A DNA stretch of 64,000 nt, taken from positions 1 through 64,000 of the forward strand of contig NZ_JACHXM010000003.1 in NCBI RefSeq assembly GCF_014192055.1, read 5' to 3'. The notes below the pieces were generated by a model. That model saw only the letters and a program-made list of their open reading frames with translations, ran no database searches and was not told the DNA's origin. This document shows, piece by piece, positions 21,173 to 31,045 of the stretch. This DNA is from Halomonas organivorans (GTDB lineage: Bacteria; Pseudomonadota; Gammaproteobacteria; Pseudomonadales; Halomonadaceae). Position numbers and translations under genes: made by a program. The stretch's first letter is position 1. The number at the start of each line of letters is the position of its first letter.

Positions 21173-21919
21173 TTATTTTCTGCATACAACATAAAGAGCA
21201 TGACTCTTCTTTAAAGCTGACAGAGAGGATTCAGAAACATCAGCGGCAGCATCTCTATCAGAACAAACAAAGATAACGTCGAACCCGATGGAACGCAAAA
21301 GATCAACAACCTCATCAGACCTGAACCAATAGTTATACGGCCCTCTATCTATCAGCACCTTGAAATTCAGTTTCTTGTTGTTTTTTATCCAGGGAAGGGA
21401 CTGCAAAGACCTTCTGCATCGTTTTACGCGCCTCAAGAAGTTGATATAAACAAGAAAGGCACGATATGAAAGTCTTTCGAAGCGTCCATCAAAGCAGAGA
21501 AAGGAAAATATAACCACACCACCTTTTGACACCACTCTATATGCTTCTCGAAAAGCAGAGCATCTATCTTTTTCATGATCTATAAAGCAAAGCACCTGCT
21601 GTAAATATAAGGCCTGGTCAAAGCTCGAATCTTCATAGTCGAGCTTGGACGCATCCTGCACTTTAAACTGTATGCCTTGCGCCGCAACTCTTCCTTTTGC
21701 CAAGCCTATCATCCTGCCTGACAAGTCAAAGCCATGAAGATCATCGAAGCCTAATCGTTTCATCTCAATCAAGATGCGCCCAGCACCAGTCCCGGCTTCT
21801 AGTGTCGCACCCTCTTTACTTAAATATTTCTCTATTAAAAACTTCTCCCTATCACTCAGACCTTCCATGTATGCCCATCTTTCAAACTCAGCACCATCAA
21901 AAATATTCTCTTGCAACAT
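21173..21919 (-). CDS. Class I SAM-dependent methyltransferase
   Basis: This 248-residue methyltransferase has the AdoMet-binding motif I LEAGTGAGR near residue 40, followed by LHGFDLSGRMIGLAKGRV, DYEDSSFDQALYLQQVLCFI and an AFREAYRVVSKGGVVIFS segment typical of the fold. It probably methylates a sugar of the polysaccharide. The start is taken as ATG at 21919, behind GGTGAG. An earlier TTG at 21958 would add 13 residues but is weaker. The DNA is AT-rich with A/T third positions, unlike the flanking genome. Confidence 0.85.
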   Translation of the reverse strand: MLQENIFDGAEFERWAYMEGLSDREKFLIEKYLSKEGATLEAGTGAGRILIEMKRLGFDDLHGFDLSGRMIGLAKGRVAAQGIQFKVQDASKLDYEDSSFDQALYLQQVLCFIDHEKDRCSAFREAYRVVSKGGVVIFSFLCFDGRFERLSYRAFLVYINFLRRVKRCRRSLQSLPWIKNNKKLNFKVLIDRGPYNYWFRSDEVVDLLRSIGFDVIFVCSDRDAAADVSESSLSALKKSHALYVVCRK

Positions 21920-22018
21920 GAAACGACTCACCAGGAAGGAAATTCGGAGATTTAACAAACAGATCGAGCTTTCACTATCGACAGCTCACGCGTTTTAAAC
22001 CAGGCAGGGAAAGAACAA

Positions 22019-23149
22019 CTAAAACCCGCGCAACAGGCGTGCTGCCACTTTACTGTCCTTACTACCCTTGTACTCGGACCAAATAATCGCTATAAAAAAC
22101 CAGAACATCGTTGTTCGTAGCCCCATATGGGTTAGGGAGTAAACCAGAGGTCCTGCGGTCACGATCCATACGGGAAGTGGTGCATTTTTCAAGACAGAAT
22201 AAAGAAGAACAACAAACAGCGTAATACCAGGTATTCCGTATGAAAAAAGCAAAGTGCCAAAACTGGAGTGAATTTCAAGCTTGTCGTGGGGATAAAAGCG
22301 CTCAAGATGGCCTTCACCCGCTCCAAGAATCGTATATTCCGGAAAGGCTAGGATACGATCATAATTTCTTTCTTCGCTAATTGACCCAAACTTTCCGTCA
22401 ACCACTTGGGTGCGATTATGGACATTATCATAGATGTCCATTATGGCTTTATCATCAGCAATAAAGGAAACGGCAGCCAAAACAAAGACAACGGCTAATA
22501 CTCGAAACATTTTCTTGGGCTGAAAATTGGCAGCCAAATATCCCACCACCACGAGACAGAAACCGGAAATAGCAGCTAATGAGGCAGAAGAAAATATGCC
22601 AGCGATGCCCGACAGCACTGCCAACACTGTCATCGGCTTAAGCGAAACGCTCATCCTGCCAAGGACCAATAAAGAAGAAATACCCAGCAAGGAAAAGAAT
22701 GCGAGCTGATTAGGGTTATTGAAAAATCCCGTTGTACGTCCGCCATCCCCTAGTGACACAACCACTCCCACGCCAGAAACCACCAGACCCAAGCAGATAG
22801 AGTATTCGATATATCTCTTGCACTGCTCACCACATCCGATCAAATATATGACGCATGAACCTACCGCAGCATTATAAGTCCAAAACATGATAGTCCTGCT
22901 GAAATCTGATGACTGCAGAACCAAGGAATAAGCAGCGCAATGAAATATAATCCAGACCACTAACCCCGCCCATGACAGGGGAAGCTTGAACAATGGTAAC
23001 CCTCTTGCCGTAGCAATAGAGTGAAAATAAACGATACCTACCAACATCATGAACACATAGTCAGTGGGCTGTGGGTTACCGCTGGGGAACATATAAACGG
23101 GACTCAAGGCTCCCGCGACAACGAGAACAAACAGTATTAAAACAATCAT
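22019..23149 (-). CDS. Wzy-like O-antigen/capsule polymerase
   Basis: This polytopic inner-membrane protein has 376 residues and about 10 membrane helices. The segment GFFNNPNQLAFF near residue 140 and the periplasmic-loop motif EIHSSFGTLLFSYGIPG near 290 are typical of Wzy_C/Wzy polymerases, which link repeat units at the periplasmic face. The start is ATG at 23149 (MIVLILFVLVV), preceded by AAGGGGGA; the frame upstream is not protein-like. It is the second ligase/polymerase-type protein in the locus. Confidence 0.83.
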   Translation of the reverse strand: MIVLILFVLVVAGALSPVYMFPSGNPQPTDYVFMMLVGIVYFHSIATARGLPLFKLPLSWAGLVVWIIFHCAAYSLVLQSSDFSRTIMFWTYNAAVGSCVIYLIGCGEQCKRYIEYSICLGLVVSGVGVVVSLGDGGRTTGFFNNPNQLAFFSLLGISSLLVLGRMSVSLKPMTVLAVLSGIAGIFSSASLAAISGFCLVVVGYLAANFQPKKMFRVLAVVFVLAAVSFIADDKAIMDIYDNVHNRTQVVDGKFGSISEERNYDRILAFPEYTILGAGEGHLERFYPHDKLEIHSSFGTLLFSYGIPGITLFVVLLYSVLKNAPLPVWIVTAGPLVYSLTHMGLRTTMFWFFIAIIWSEYKGSKDSKVAARLLRGF

Positions 23150-23213
23150 ACCATCCCCCTTCAGCAAGAACTCCCTTCTGCTTTTACAAACGATCGTCAC
23201 TATCCTTATCGCA

Positions 23214-24014
23214 CTACTGCCTAAGATGCATACGTACACCCTGCGGCAACAACCCATAAATCAATCGCATAAAAAGATAAAGATAATATATATTCCCGCC
23301 CCGGAGTTCTGAAATGATTCTTTTCTGGAGAAGCACGCTTGAAAAGAGATACTTTATGCGATTCTTGTTTTCAAATGACTGTCGGGCATGTATTCTTTTT
23401 GCAGCCAGTGGGTAGCTCGTTCTATAGAGCTTGACTCCATTCATCACAAGTCTGAACCACAACTCATAGTCCAGCTGTGACTTTCTTGTTTCACTATAAC
23501 CTCCCACGGACAAAATATCATCACGACGGCAAAACATGCTGATATGACTAACGGGATTACTCTTCATCAACAACGATGACACATCGGTCACATCATGATG
23601 AAAGGGTGATGAGAAAGGTGTCCACTTGGCAGCAACATCATCGTTGATGATATCTGTGCCCGCGCACAGGAACCTGCATTCGGTGACTGATATTATCTCG
23701 GCTTGCATCTCGAGACGCTGAGGGTGCGACAGGTCATCCGCATCCAGATTTGCCACATACAGGCCTCGCGCATTTTTTAGGGCCATGTTCAAGGCCTTGC
23801 CTCGACCACAGCCTTGGCCGGCAAAAATTCTGAATCTGTCGTCCTGGGACTCGACCTCCCTCAAGTACGCTAACGTTTGATCAGTAGATCCGTCATCAAC
23901 AATAACGGCTTCCCAGTTTTCATATGTTTGATTCCTTATGCTATCGACGGCCTCATGAAGGTAGGGAAGACCATTCCTCACTGTCATATAAAAACTAACA
24001 AGTGGCTTATTCAT
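23214..24014 (-). CDS. Glycosyltransferase family 2
   Basis: This GT-A fold enzyme has 266 residues. It begins MNKPLVSFYMTVRNGLPYLHEAVDSI, with the nucleotide-binding VIVDDGSTDQT near residue 40 and the metal-binding NLDADDLSHP near residue 93. HISMFCRRDDILSVGGYSE and QLDYELWFRL follow, as usual for family 2. It probably adds a sugar to the lipid-linked repeat unit in the cytosol. Donor and linkage cannot be predicted. Confidence 0.93.
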   Translation of the reverse strand: MNKPLVSFYMTVRNGLPYLHEAVDSIRNQTYENWEAVIVDDGSTDQTLAYLREVESQDDRFRIFAGQGCGRGKALNMALKNARGLYVANLDADDLSHPQRLEMQAEIISVTECRFLCAGTDIINDDVAAKWTPFSSPFHHDVTDVSSLLMKSNPVSHISMFCRRDDILSVGGYSETRKSQLDYELWFRLVMNGVKLYRTSYPLAAKRIHARQSFENKNRIKYLFSSVLLQKRIISELRGGNIYYLYLFMRLIYGLLPQGVRMHLRQ

Positions 24015-24237
24015 AGATCGATTCCGACATCAGCAAGAAATCAAGGAAAACAATTCAACACTCATTCATAGAGGAATACTACTAGACCTTCCCTAGGGGC
24101 CTAGCACGGCAGGCATTCAACCACGCCAACCAAAACTGGCTGTCCTTTAGTATCCAAAAAGTCTTCCCGCACATGAAACCATTGCCAGCACCTGGTCTAT
24201 TTCAGCCTGCGCTGACTACATCAAACCATCTTTACAT

Positions 24238-26010
24238 TTATTTTGCGACAAGCCCTGCTTCGCTCATGCAAACATTTATCTGAAGCCATTCAGATAGCAC
24301 AGAAAATTTCCTCAGCGACCCTGTGTCCAGTGAAGAAAACTTGCTGGAGACTTCTTCACCTAATACATTTTCAAGCATATCCCTGTTCTTATATAAAGAA
24401 GCCTCGTAAATATCTGAGCAATCTTGATCCAGGACCGAAAACCCCTTTTTTCTTCCAAAGGATATTTTTGACTTAGACTTGACATAGTCTTTCAAGCCTT
24501 TTTTCTTGTCGACAGGCGCCTCAAGAAAATAAGGATTGAGAAGAGGGACTCTTGCCTCCAACCCATTGTATATTGATATGTTATCCATATCCCTGAGCAA
24601 CTGATTCTTGCAATAGTCAAATAGCTCGCAAAACTTTATTTGCATACCTGAATGACACGCGTATTTCTCCAGGCTCTCTACTGGCAAGGCATCATGCACA
24701 CCTTTCTTGAATCTTTCATAAGACGTTCTCAATCGTTCTGGTTCGCTCAAGTCCACAAAGGCAGGATCGGTCCTGTACAGGAAGTAATATACAAGAACAT
24801 TCCACTCACCAAGGATTCTTTTACCATCTATAAATCGTCGCATTCTCGAGACGACGACATCAGACCCTGGAAAGAAAACCAGTGTATTTATCAAATTGAA
24901 GTTCCTGAAAGACGGATAACCTCCAAATATCTCGTCCCCTCCCAGCCCCGAATATACAACCTTCAGTTTCGGAAACTTCTCTTTTAGATGTTTCAGCAAA
25001 CGGCATACCTGCAAACCATCTGCCGTAGGCTGCTCCATTATATTCGCATAATATTCAAGTTCTTCTGCCAAACTTTTTCTATCGCTAGCATTATTGATAA
25101 GTGCTGAGTACTGATAGGCTCTTTCATCAAGATTCATCAGGGTCAGATTTTTTTCAACTTCACCCACCTCGCCCTTTCCATCATCATTTCCATAAGTGAC
25201 TAGAGAAAGTTCCACGTTTGACTCAACAGATTTCAGAAGCAAATAACTCGAGTCGACACCAGAACTCAGTAGAAGTGCTGCCTCGACGTCCCTGCTCAGG
25301 AAAGAGTTTCTGAAGTAGCTATCAGACATCTCTCTATCCCTTCCGCAGAACAACTGGAAGTTTTCCCTTTTTAATACAACCTCGTCTCGGGTGAATATTA
25401 AAGAACAGCCGGGCGGTATCTCAAATACTTCTTTCCACACCGTTTCCGGCTCTCTAATAAAACCACTCAGCACATAGTCAAAACGCAAAGCGTCTATATT
25501 CAAGCCCACTTTCCCACCAAGTCCATTAACAATACATACAATGGATTTCAAGGTCGAGGCAACTAAAAAAACCTTGGAGTCCATATAATAATACAACGGT
25601 TTTTCACCAAAAACGTCTCTGCGAAAGATTGTCTCGCCTGTTTCTTTATCATGCCACGCGTAACCATATGGCCCATCTATCGAAGACCCGCCACCTGGGT
25701 CACTCTTCAAATAATGAAAAAGTGCCTGTGTATCTGATTCAAAACCGTGGCATCTTTCCTTGTAATTATAATACTCGCCATTAAACAGCAATACATGGCG
25801 ATCATCTTCCATTGGTTGATTACCACTTTCATTCAAGCCGTTTATAGCCAGCCGGGCATGTCCGAAGTAAAACCCTTTAAACTCTTTAAGTGCAACATTA
25901 TCTCTTCCTCTATACTGCATTTTTTCAAGAGACAGGGTCAAAAGCTCATGAATATCGTATGCTTCATGAAGAGTCTTATCGAGAACTTTGCAAAATAGAA
26001 TTCCACACAT
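24238..26010 (-). CDS. Asparagine synthase-like glutamine amidotransferase
   Basis: This 590-residue protein has an N-terminal class II glutamine amidotransferase domain and a C-terminal asparagine-synthase domain. The start is set at 26010 so that Cys2 (MCGILFC) is the N-terminal nucleophile; other glutaminase motifs are YRGRDN, HARLAINGL and FNGEYYNY. The synthase part has the ATP-pyrophosphate loop LLLSSGVDSSYLL and YSGLGGDEIFGGYPSF. Such proteins in O-antigen clusters (WbpS-like) often amidate sugar acids. With tviB-type uronic acids or nonulosonate nearby, amidation of a carboxylate is plausible. Confidence 0.88.
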   Translation of the reverse strand: MCGILFCKVLDKTLHEAYDIHELLTLSLEKMQYRGRDNVALKEFKGFYFGHARLAINGLNESGNQPMEDDRHVLLFNGEYYNYKERCHGFESDTQALFHYLKSDPGGGSSIDGPYGYAWHDKETGETIFRRDVFGEKPLYYYMDSKVFLVASTLKSIVCIVNGLGGKVGLNIDALRFDYVLSGFIREPETVWKEVFEIPPGCSLIFTRDEVVLKRENFQLFCGRDREMSDSYFRNSFLSRDVEAALLLSSGVDSSYLLLKSVESNVELSLVTYGNDDGKGEVGEVEKNLTLMNLDERAYQYSALINNASDRKSLAEELEYYANIMEQPTADGLQVCRLLKHLKEKFPKLKVVYSGLGGDEIFGGYPSFRNFNLINTLVFFPGSDVVVSRMRRFIDGKRILGEWNVLVYYFLYRTDPAFVDLSEPERLRTSYERFKKGVHDALPVESLEKYACHSGMQIKFCELFDYCKNQLLRDMDNISIYNGLEARVPLLNPYFLEAPVDKKKGLKDYVKSKSKISFGRKKGFSVLDQDCSDIYEASLYKNRDMLENVLGEEVSSKFSSLDTGSLRKFSVLSEWLQINVCMSEAGLVAK

Positions 26011-26156
26011 TCTCATTACTCATCTGTTAAGCTATACTTGAGTCTTACCAGGCACCTCAGCAACCCAAGCAATGATGATGTCTACTTATTCAAACATCAT
26101 CCCATGACCACATTCAGCGGTTCTGACGATAAATTTCGTGGGGGAGCCGAAAGAGC

Positions 26157-27605
26157 TCAAGAAGCTTCGCCTTGATGAAACGTGTAGCGATGTTCATGGT
26201 TATGAACTAAATGGTCGAGATCTCCATCCAGTAAATCCAACAGCGCAGAACAGTGTTCATCTGTGAAATGATGGGGGCTAAAATCAGTCTCTGGAAAAAC
26301 GGAGTATTTTAGAATATCACTCACCATTTGACTCACATGGGCTTTGTCATATCCCTTGAAACCTATCGCATTATTCACGTAATCCTGCATCCTTGTAAAA
26401 TCTCTTGCATTTTCGACTCCTGGAAGTCTGTTATAAAAGACATCTCCGAAGCAGATAACAGGTTTATTGTGAAGTATGGCCTCCAACCCCATGCTGGATG
26501 AAATGGTGACAACACCCGTAGAGTGTCTGATGAGATCATGGGGGTTCAAATCATGATTTACCAGCATTACATTATGATGCTTTACAATCTCGCGGTAAAA
26601 ATCTCTTCTCCGCCTTCCGATCGATACTCTATGCTCTTTGACAAGCAGAACATAGTTGGATGGCAAGGACTTGGATATGAACTCAATAATTTGGAGTTGA
26701 TTGTTGATCCAACGACCTTTGACCAAGGTGGAGGCTTCCGGATGAAAATGAAGTGGATAAACAAAAAAATCAACTCCTCGCTCGACAATATCCTTTAATG
26801 CGACCCTATTGTTTTTCAACACGGCGCTATAGTTAAGTGCGTTTACTATCCTGAAAACGCGTTTCTTCAGAATATCAATTGAACCCTCGTATGCATGAAA
26901 GGTAGTGTCTTTGTTTTTTTGGATAGTCTTTTTTGCTAAAACAAGAAAATCTCGTCTATCTGCCACCTTGAAGAAGCGCTTATTAGCGACCATGTAAGAA
27001 GGCTGTTCTTTTTTTTCAAGATAATTATCTATATATTCATCCGCATTTAGAGTGGCATTTCCGTTTGATGGTCGACATGCAGCCACATTTCCATCGAGTC
27101 CATCTGATAGATAAACCCCCGTTCCAATGCGGCTCCTTACCGGATACCTGAACGGTATTTCATATCTCCTTGAGAAAAAATAGGCAAACATACTAAGGAA
27201 GTCATCAAGCCCTTCCGCGACAATCAATGATACTTTATTTTCCTTGTTTAGCTCTTCCACCTTGAGCCCCATCAGCACAGCCACGCGAAAAGCATCTTCC
27301 TTGTTGAATCGCGCAAAATGTCGCTCAGCGTGGATCAAATCAGACAATACAAATTGATATTCGGCTTCCATTCTTCTGGATTCAACCATAAAGTCAATAG
27401 CATGGGCTTTATCGTTCATCTGATCGAGCACATCCTTGAAATACACGACGTGATCAAATACAGACAGGTCATGATCACTATAATTGTAATATGAAAAAGC
27501 AGATAGGCGACATTTTCGACGCCTGGAATCCAGTTCGAAAAGATCCATGCATCTCGTGAAAAACGGCTCACTTACAGAAAGAAGAAAGAGAATATTACTA
27601 CTCAT
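26157..27605 (-). CDS. Capsule polysaccharide biosynthesis-like protein
   Basis: This 482-residue protein is weakly related to the Capsule_synth (KpsC/KpsS-like) group. The C-terminal half shows FVYPLHFHPEASTLVKGRW, then YVLLVKEHRVSIGRRRRDFY and VVTISSSMGLEAILHNKPVICFGDVFY, the pattern of GT-B-like capsule glycosyltransferases. The start at 27605 (MSSNILFLLS) follows CAGGAGAG with 7 bases. The DNA is AT-rich. The exact reaction is unknown; another possibility is a glycosyltransferase for a surface polysaccharide residue. Confidence 0.75.
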   Translation of the reverse strand: MSSNILFLLSVSEPFFTRCMDLFELDSRRRKCRLSAFSYYNYSDHDLSVFDHVVYFKDVLDQMNDKAHAIDFMVESRRMEAEYQFVLSDLIHAERHFARFNKEDAFRVAVLMGLKVEELNKENKVSLIVAEGLDDFLSMFAYFFSRRYEIPFRYPVRSRIGTGVYLSDGLDGNVAACRPSNGNATLNADEYIDNYLEKKEQPSYMVANKRFFKVADRRDFLVLAKKTIQKNKDTTFHAYEGSIDILKKRVFRIVNALNYSAVLKNNRVALKDIVERGVDFFVYPLHFHPEASTLVKGRWINNQLQIIEFISKSLPSNYVLLVKEHRVSIGRRRRDFYREIVKHHNVMLVNHDLNPHDLIRHSTGVVTISSSMGLEAILHNKPVICFGDVFYNRLPGVENARDFTRMQDYVNNAIGFKGYDKAHVSQMVSDILKYSVFPETDFSPHHFTDEHCSALLDLLDGDLDHLVHNHEHRYTFHQGEAS

Positions 27606-27836
27606 GCAAAGACTCTCCTGAAAACGGGCAACCATAGAGCACACGCCTGCCGGGTGGATATTAACAGCATTGAGAGCACAGAAGTCCTGTCGGCTGCATT
27701 GCCATGAAGACCCACAACCAAACAACAAGCAGGGCAAATAGTGCCTAGTTACCGAGCACTAGCAGAATCATGAACTGGACTTCTGCCACTGGTATCATCC
27801 ACCATGAGCCTTTATATTCCATGTAAGCTCTATCAT

Positions 27837-29633
27837 TCATGCGTGATGTTCCGCCATCCGCTTGAAAATCATATTTCGCTCTGCCAGCTCATCATAGTTG
27901 CCATAATCTACCACTTGACCGTCAGCCATCATGTATATCCGATCGCATTGTTTAACTGTGGTCAAGCGATGGGCTATCATGATAATCGTTTTTTTCCCGG
28001 AAAAATCATGAATGGCGTCCATGATCAATTTCTCTGTAATTGAATCCAACGCACTGGTGGCTTCGTCAAGCACCAAGACATCTGCATCGTGATAGAGCGC
28101 ACGGGCAATGCCAATGCGTTGGCGCTGCCCACCGGATAACTGAACACCACGCTCTCCCACCCGGGTGCCCAACCCTTCAGGAAGGGTTTCAAGCAACTCA
28201 TCCAGATGGGCCATACTAGCGGCCTGACGAGCCTTATCCGTATCAATACTATCGACTGGCAAGCCAAAGGCTATATTTTCCAATATGCTGCTATCTGCCA
28301 AAAAAATAGCTTGAGGCACGAATCCCAGGCTATTTTGCCATGCACGAAGATTCTTCAATGTTAAAGGTTGGTCATCAATCAACACATGACCTTCTTGTGG
28401 CCGAATCAAGCCTAATATCAAATCAATTGCAGTAGACTTTCCGGAACCTGAGGCTCCAACAATACCTATAATCTGATTCTTCTTTATTTCAAGACTGACC
28501 CGATTTAATGCAGACTCTTGTTTCCCGGGGTATGTAAAGATAACGTCCTGAAGCTTTATCCCTTTCTTCATAGACACCCTGGAATTATTAAATCCACGGG
28601 GTTCATCACTTTTACTACTGGCATGCAAGTCTTCACTTATCGCTTCGAACGCAGCCAGATTTCCTCGAATCTGAGAAATGCTTTTATATATCTGCTGAAA
28701 CGCCGGAAGCAACTTGAAACCCGCCAGCGCATACACAGACAATATAGGTAGAATAGTGCCCAAATTCCCCTTATGCGCGGAAAGCAAGTACAGGATCAAA
28801 AAAATCACTGCGCCGAACGCCATCAGTTCGATCGCATATCTCGGCGTCTGCCCTAGTGCCATATTATTACCGCGAGATCGAGAAAAACTCTGACTGGCCT
28901 TTTCAAATTGATCTATAAAGACCTGCTGCCTACCCAGTAACAGTGCGTCCTTTATTCCACCAAACCCTTCATTCATCAGTTTGAATCTATTGCTTTGAGA
29001 AGCAGATATATCCTTACCGTTACTGACAAGCTTACGACGAACCGTCCAATACAACAGACAATAGGCCACGACAAATATGCTGATGCCCGTCATGGCCACT
29101 ATCGGGTTATAGATAAAGATAGTCATAGCCATCAGGCTTACCATCACCAGCTTGGCATTCATCTCCAACATTGGCAGTATCAATTCATTCGTGACACGTA
29201 GACACTCCTGAGACACCTGATTTGTCAGCTGACTACTGGAAGTACACGAATGAAACAACCATGGCTGATGCATATAATGGCGATAAAGCCGGCTACTTAG
29301 TTCCCCTCCAACTCGATTGCCGTACATGGATAGACGCCAAATGGTGTACATGGATACCAGGGAAGCGCCAGTCAACATGATCAGTACGCCTACTCCCATC
29401 CAGAACAAGAACTCTTCGGGCGTCCTGAATCCACTGAGCTCGTATATCCTTGCAAGACGACCTTCACCTTCAAGTTGTGTCACATCCCCAACGACAGCCA
29501 TAAATGGGCCGATAGAAAGAACACCAATGATTTCAGAAAATGCCATTAAAATAACGAATACTTGCAAGCTCAGGAGCTTCTTTCGCTGCTCTTTCGTAAG
29601 AAGCCGGTAAAGCTCTATAAGTTTTTGCAGCAT
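27837..29633 (-). CDS. ABC transporter with fused membrane and ATPase domains (PglK/MsbA-like flippase)
   Basis: This half-transporter has 598 residues. Six membrane helices lie in about residues 20-310 and the nucleotide-binding domain starts near 360. Walker A is GASGSGKST (393-401), the signature LSGGQ is at 499-503 and Walker B is VLVLDEAT (519-526). In this setting it most likely flips lipid-linked oligosaccharide to the periplasm, as PglK does in protein N-glycosylation clusters. No separate Wzx-type flippase gene is seen in the window. Confidence 0.9.
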   Translation of the reverse strand: MLQKLIELYRLLTKEQRKKLLSLQVFVILMAFSEIIGVLSIGPFMAVVGDVTQLEGEGRLARIYELSGFRTPEEFLFWMGVGVLIMLTGASLVSMYTIWRLSMYGNRVGGELSSRLYRHYMHQPWLFHSCTSSSQLTNQVSQECLRVTNELILPMLEMNAKLVMVSLMAMTIFIYNPIVAMTGISIFVVAYCLLYWTVRRKLVSNGKDISASQSNRFKLMNEGFGGIKDALLLGRQQVFIDQFEKASQSFSRSRGNNMALGQTPRYAIELMAFGAVIFLILYLLSAHKGNLGTILPILSVYALAGFKLLPAFQQIYKSISQIRGNLAAFEAISEDLHASSKSDEPRGFNNSRVSMKKGIKLQDVIFTYPGKQESALNRVSLEIKKNQIIGIVGASGSGKSTAIDLILGLIRPQEGHVLIDDQPLTLKNLRAWQNSLGFVPQAIFLADSSILENIAFGLPVDSIDTDKARQAASMAHLDELLETLPEGLGTRVGERGVQLSGGQRQRIGIARALYHDADVLVLDEATSALDSITEKLIMDAIHDFSGKKTIIMIAHRLTTVKQCDRIYMMADGQVVDYGNYDELAERNMIFKRMAEHHA

Positions 29634-29710
29634 AATCGTATCTTTTTCATTTAACGTGAAAAGTACACATATCGACTTTCAGACCTCAACGGCATAAACT
29701 TACGAGGGGA

Positions 29711-31000
29711 TCACGAACTTACATCCAGAAGCCCCCGTTTATGCCAAGACTTTATATAGCCTTCCACTGCCGACATCGGCAGGCCTACTTCTTTTGCCAA
29801 CTGTCGAACGGTCGTTGGTTTTTTTATCGACGGAATAATGTCCATCAATTTACGCATACGCCGTCTGTTTTCATCGGGTCGATCACCGAAAGCTACTTGT
29901 CCCGGGTCGACATAAAGGTCATAATCAGGATTTGACAAACATATATTCCCAATAAACTTTTTCCTGATGACCGGCGATTCCTCAAGACTTTCAACGGCGG
30001 CCTTGAGCAAGGCCAGTGCCTCGGCAAGTCTTTGCTCATCCATCAAGGAAAGATTATCAGCATCGGTGTGATACTCAGGGTAGGGAAAGCGCGACAGAGA
30101 CGACATCGGTACATCATAGGCTTCCCAGATATATTCATCATTGAGCAGTAGGCTTTCAAACTCACCGACCCGATGTTCAAGCAGGGATTCGTTTATGACC
30201 TCCTGCAGCGCGAGTTCAATATTACTGTTCTGGCTCCTTGAGAGTTGGAGATTCAACTGGGAGGGCGACCCCAGCATTTCCAGCATGACACCTTCCAGTA
30301 ACTGAAGACGCTTTTCATCCGCCATTCTCCCCAGATAGTACTCGTTACCCATGATGCCTGGCGCCAACACCAGTCGGTAACTGAACTTGAGGTCTCGCTT
30401 ACGGAGCATGTCGAAGAGTGCCATCCCGACGACAACGCCCGACAAGCCATCGTTCGCAACACCAGGATGATCCAGATTGGCACCGAAAACGATGGTGTCT
30501 TCAAGCTTGCCAGGCAAGTGATATTCAAGTACTCGCAAGGGGCCAGCAGCCTCCTCGGTGTCAATCACGACATCGTAATTCCCTGGAAGCAGTGAGTCAT
30601 GGAGAGCCTTGGGAACGCAGAACCCCCAGTCCCGTTTCCAGCTCGTGAAGAGCTGACGAAAATGGAAAGGTATCCGGTCATCATAGCGATGATCGAAATG
30701 CAGATGTTCACGTAGCTCCTCCCGTGACACCCGACCTCGGAATGGCGCCGACAAGGCCATCACCGCCATAGGATGCCAACGACCATCGTAAATCAGTTCC
30801 CCGTCACGATGTATGCTGGCTTCCTTGACATCCCACTTCGGAGGAATTATCCAGCCATTGTAATTATCCTCAGCTGAGTAATTCACCTCCTGAAATGGTA
30901 GAACGTCCTTGAGATACTCGATAGTGTAATCATAGTCACTAGAGCAAATAACACGATTAAGAGGGGTCAAATCAGCCAGTAACTCCATCATTGTTTTCAT
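29711..31000 (-). CDS. DUF4910/DUF2172 aminopeptidase-like protein of polysaccharide clusters
   Basis: This 429-residue protein matches the aminopeptidase-like DUF4910/DUF2172 family found in surface-polysaccharide clusters. Zinc-site motifs typical of M28-like enzymes are visible: ANLDHPGVANDGLSGVVVG near residue 192, GNEYYLGRM near 236 and EYHTDADNLSLM near 331. The last 60 residues look like a winged helix-turn-helix (TTVRQLAKEVGLPMSAVEGYIKSWHKRGLL). The reaction is unknown; deacylation of an amino sugar or amino-acid substituent is a reasonable guess. The downstream neighbour (lower coordinates) is the ABC flippase and the upstream neighbour (higher coordinates) is a deacetylase. Confidence 0.82.
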   Translation of the reverse strand: MKTMMELLADLTPLNRVICSSDYDYTIEYLKDVLPFQEVNYSAEDNYNGWIIPPKWDVKEASIHRDGELIYDGRWHPMAVMALSAPFRGRVSREELREHLHFDHRYDDRIPFHFRQLFTSWKRDWGFCVPKALHDSLLPGNYDVVIDTEEAAGPLRVLEYHLPGKLEDTIVFGANLDHPGVANDGLSGVVVGMALFDMLRKRDLKFSYRLVLAPGIMGNEYYLGRMADEKRLQLLEGVMLEMLGSPSQLNLQLSRSQNSNIELALQEVINESLLEHRVGEFESLLLNDEYIWEAYDVPMSSLSRFPYPEYHTDADNLSLMDEQRLAEALALLKAAVESLEESPVIRKKFIGNICLSNPDYDLYVDPGQVAFGDRPDENRRRMRKLMDIIPSIKKPTTVRQLAKEVGLPMSAVEGYIKSWHKRGLLDVSS

Positions 31001-31045
31001 ACCACCACCCTTAGAGCTTAAAAGCAGCTAGTCAAAGTAAACAAA

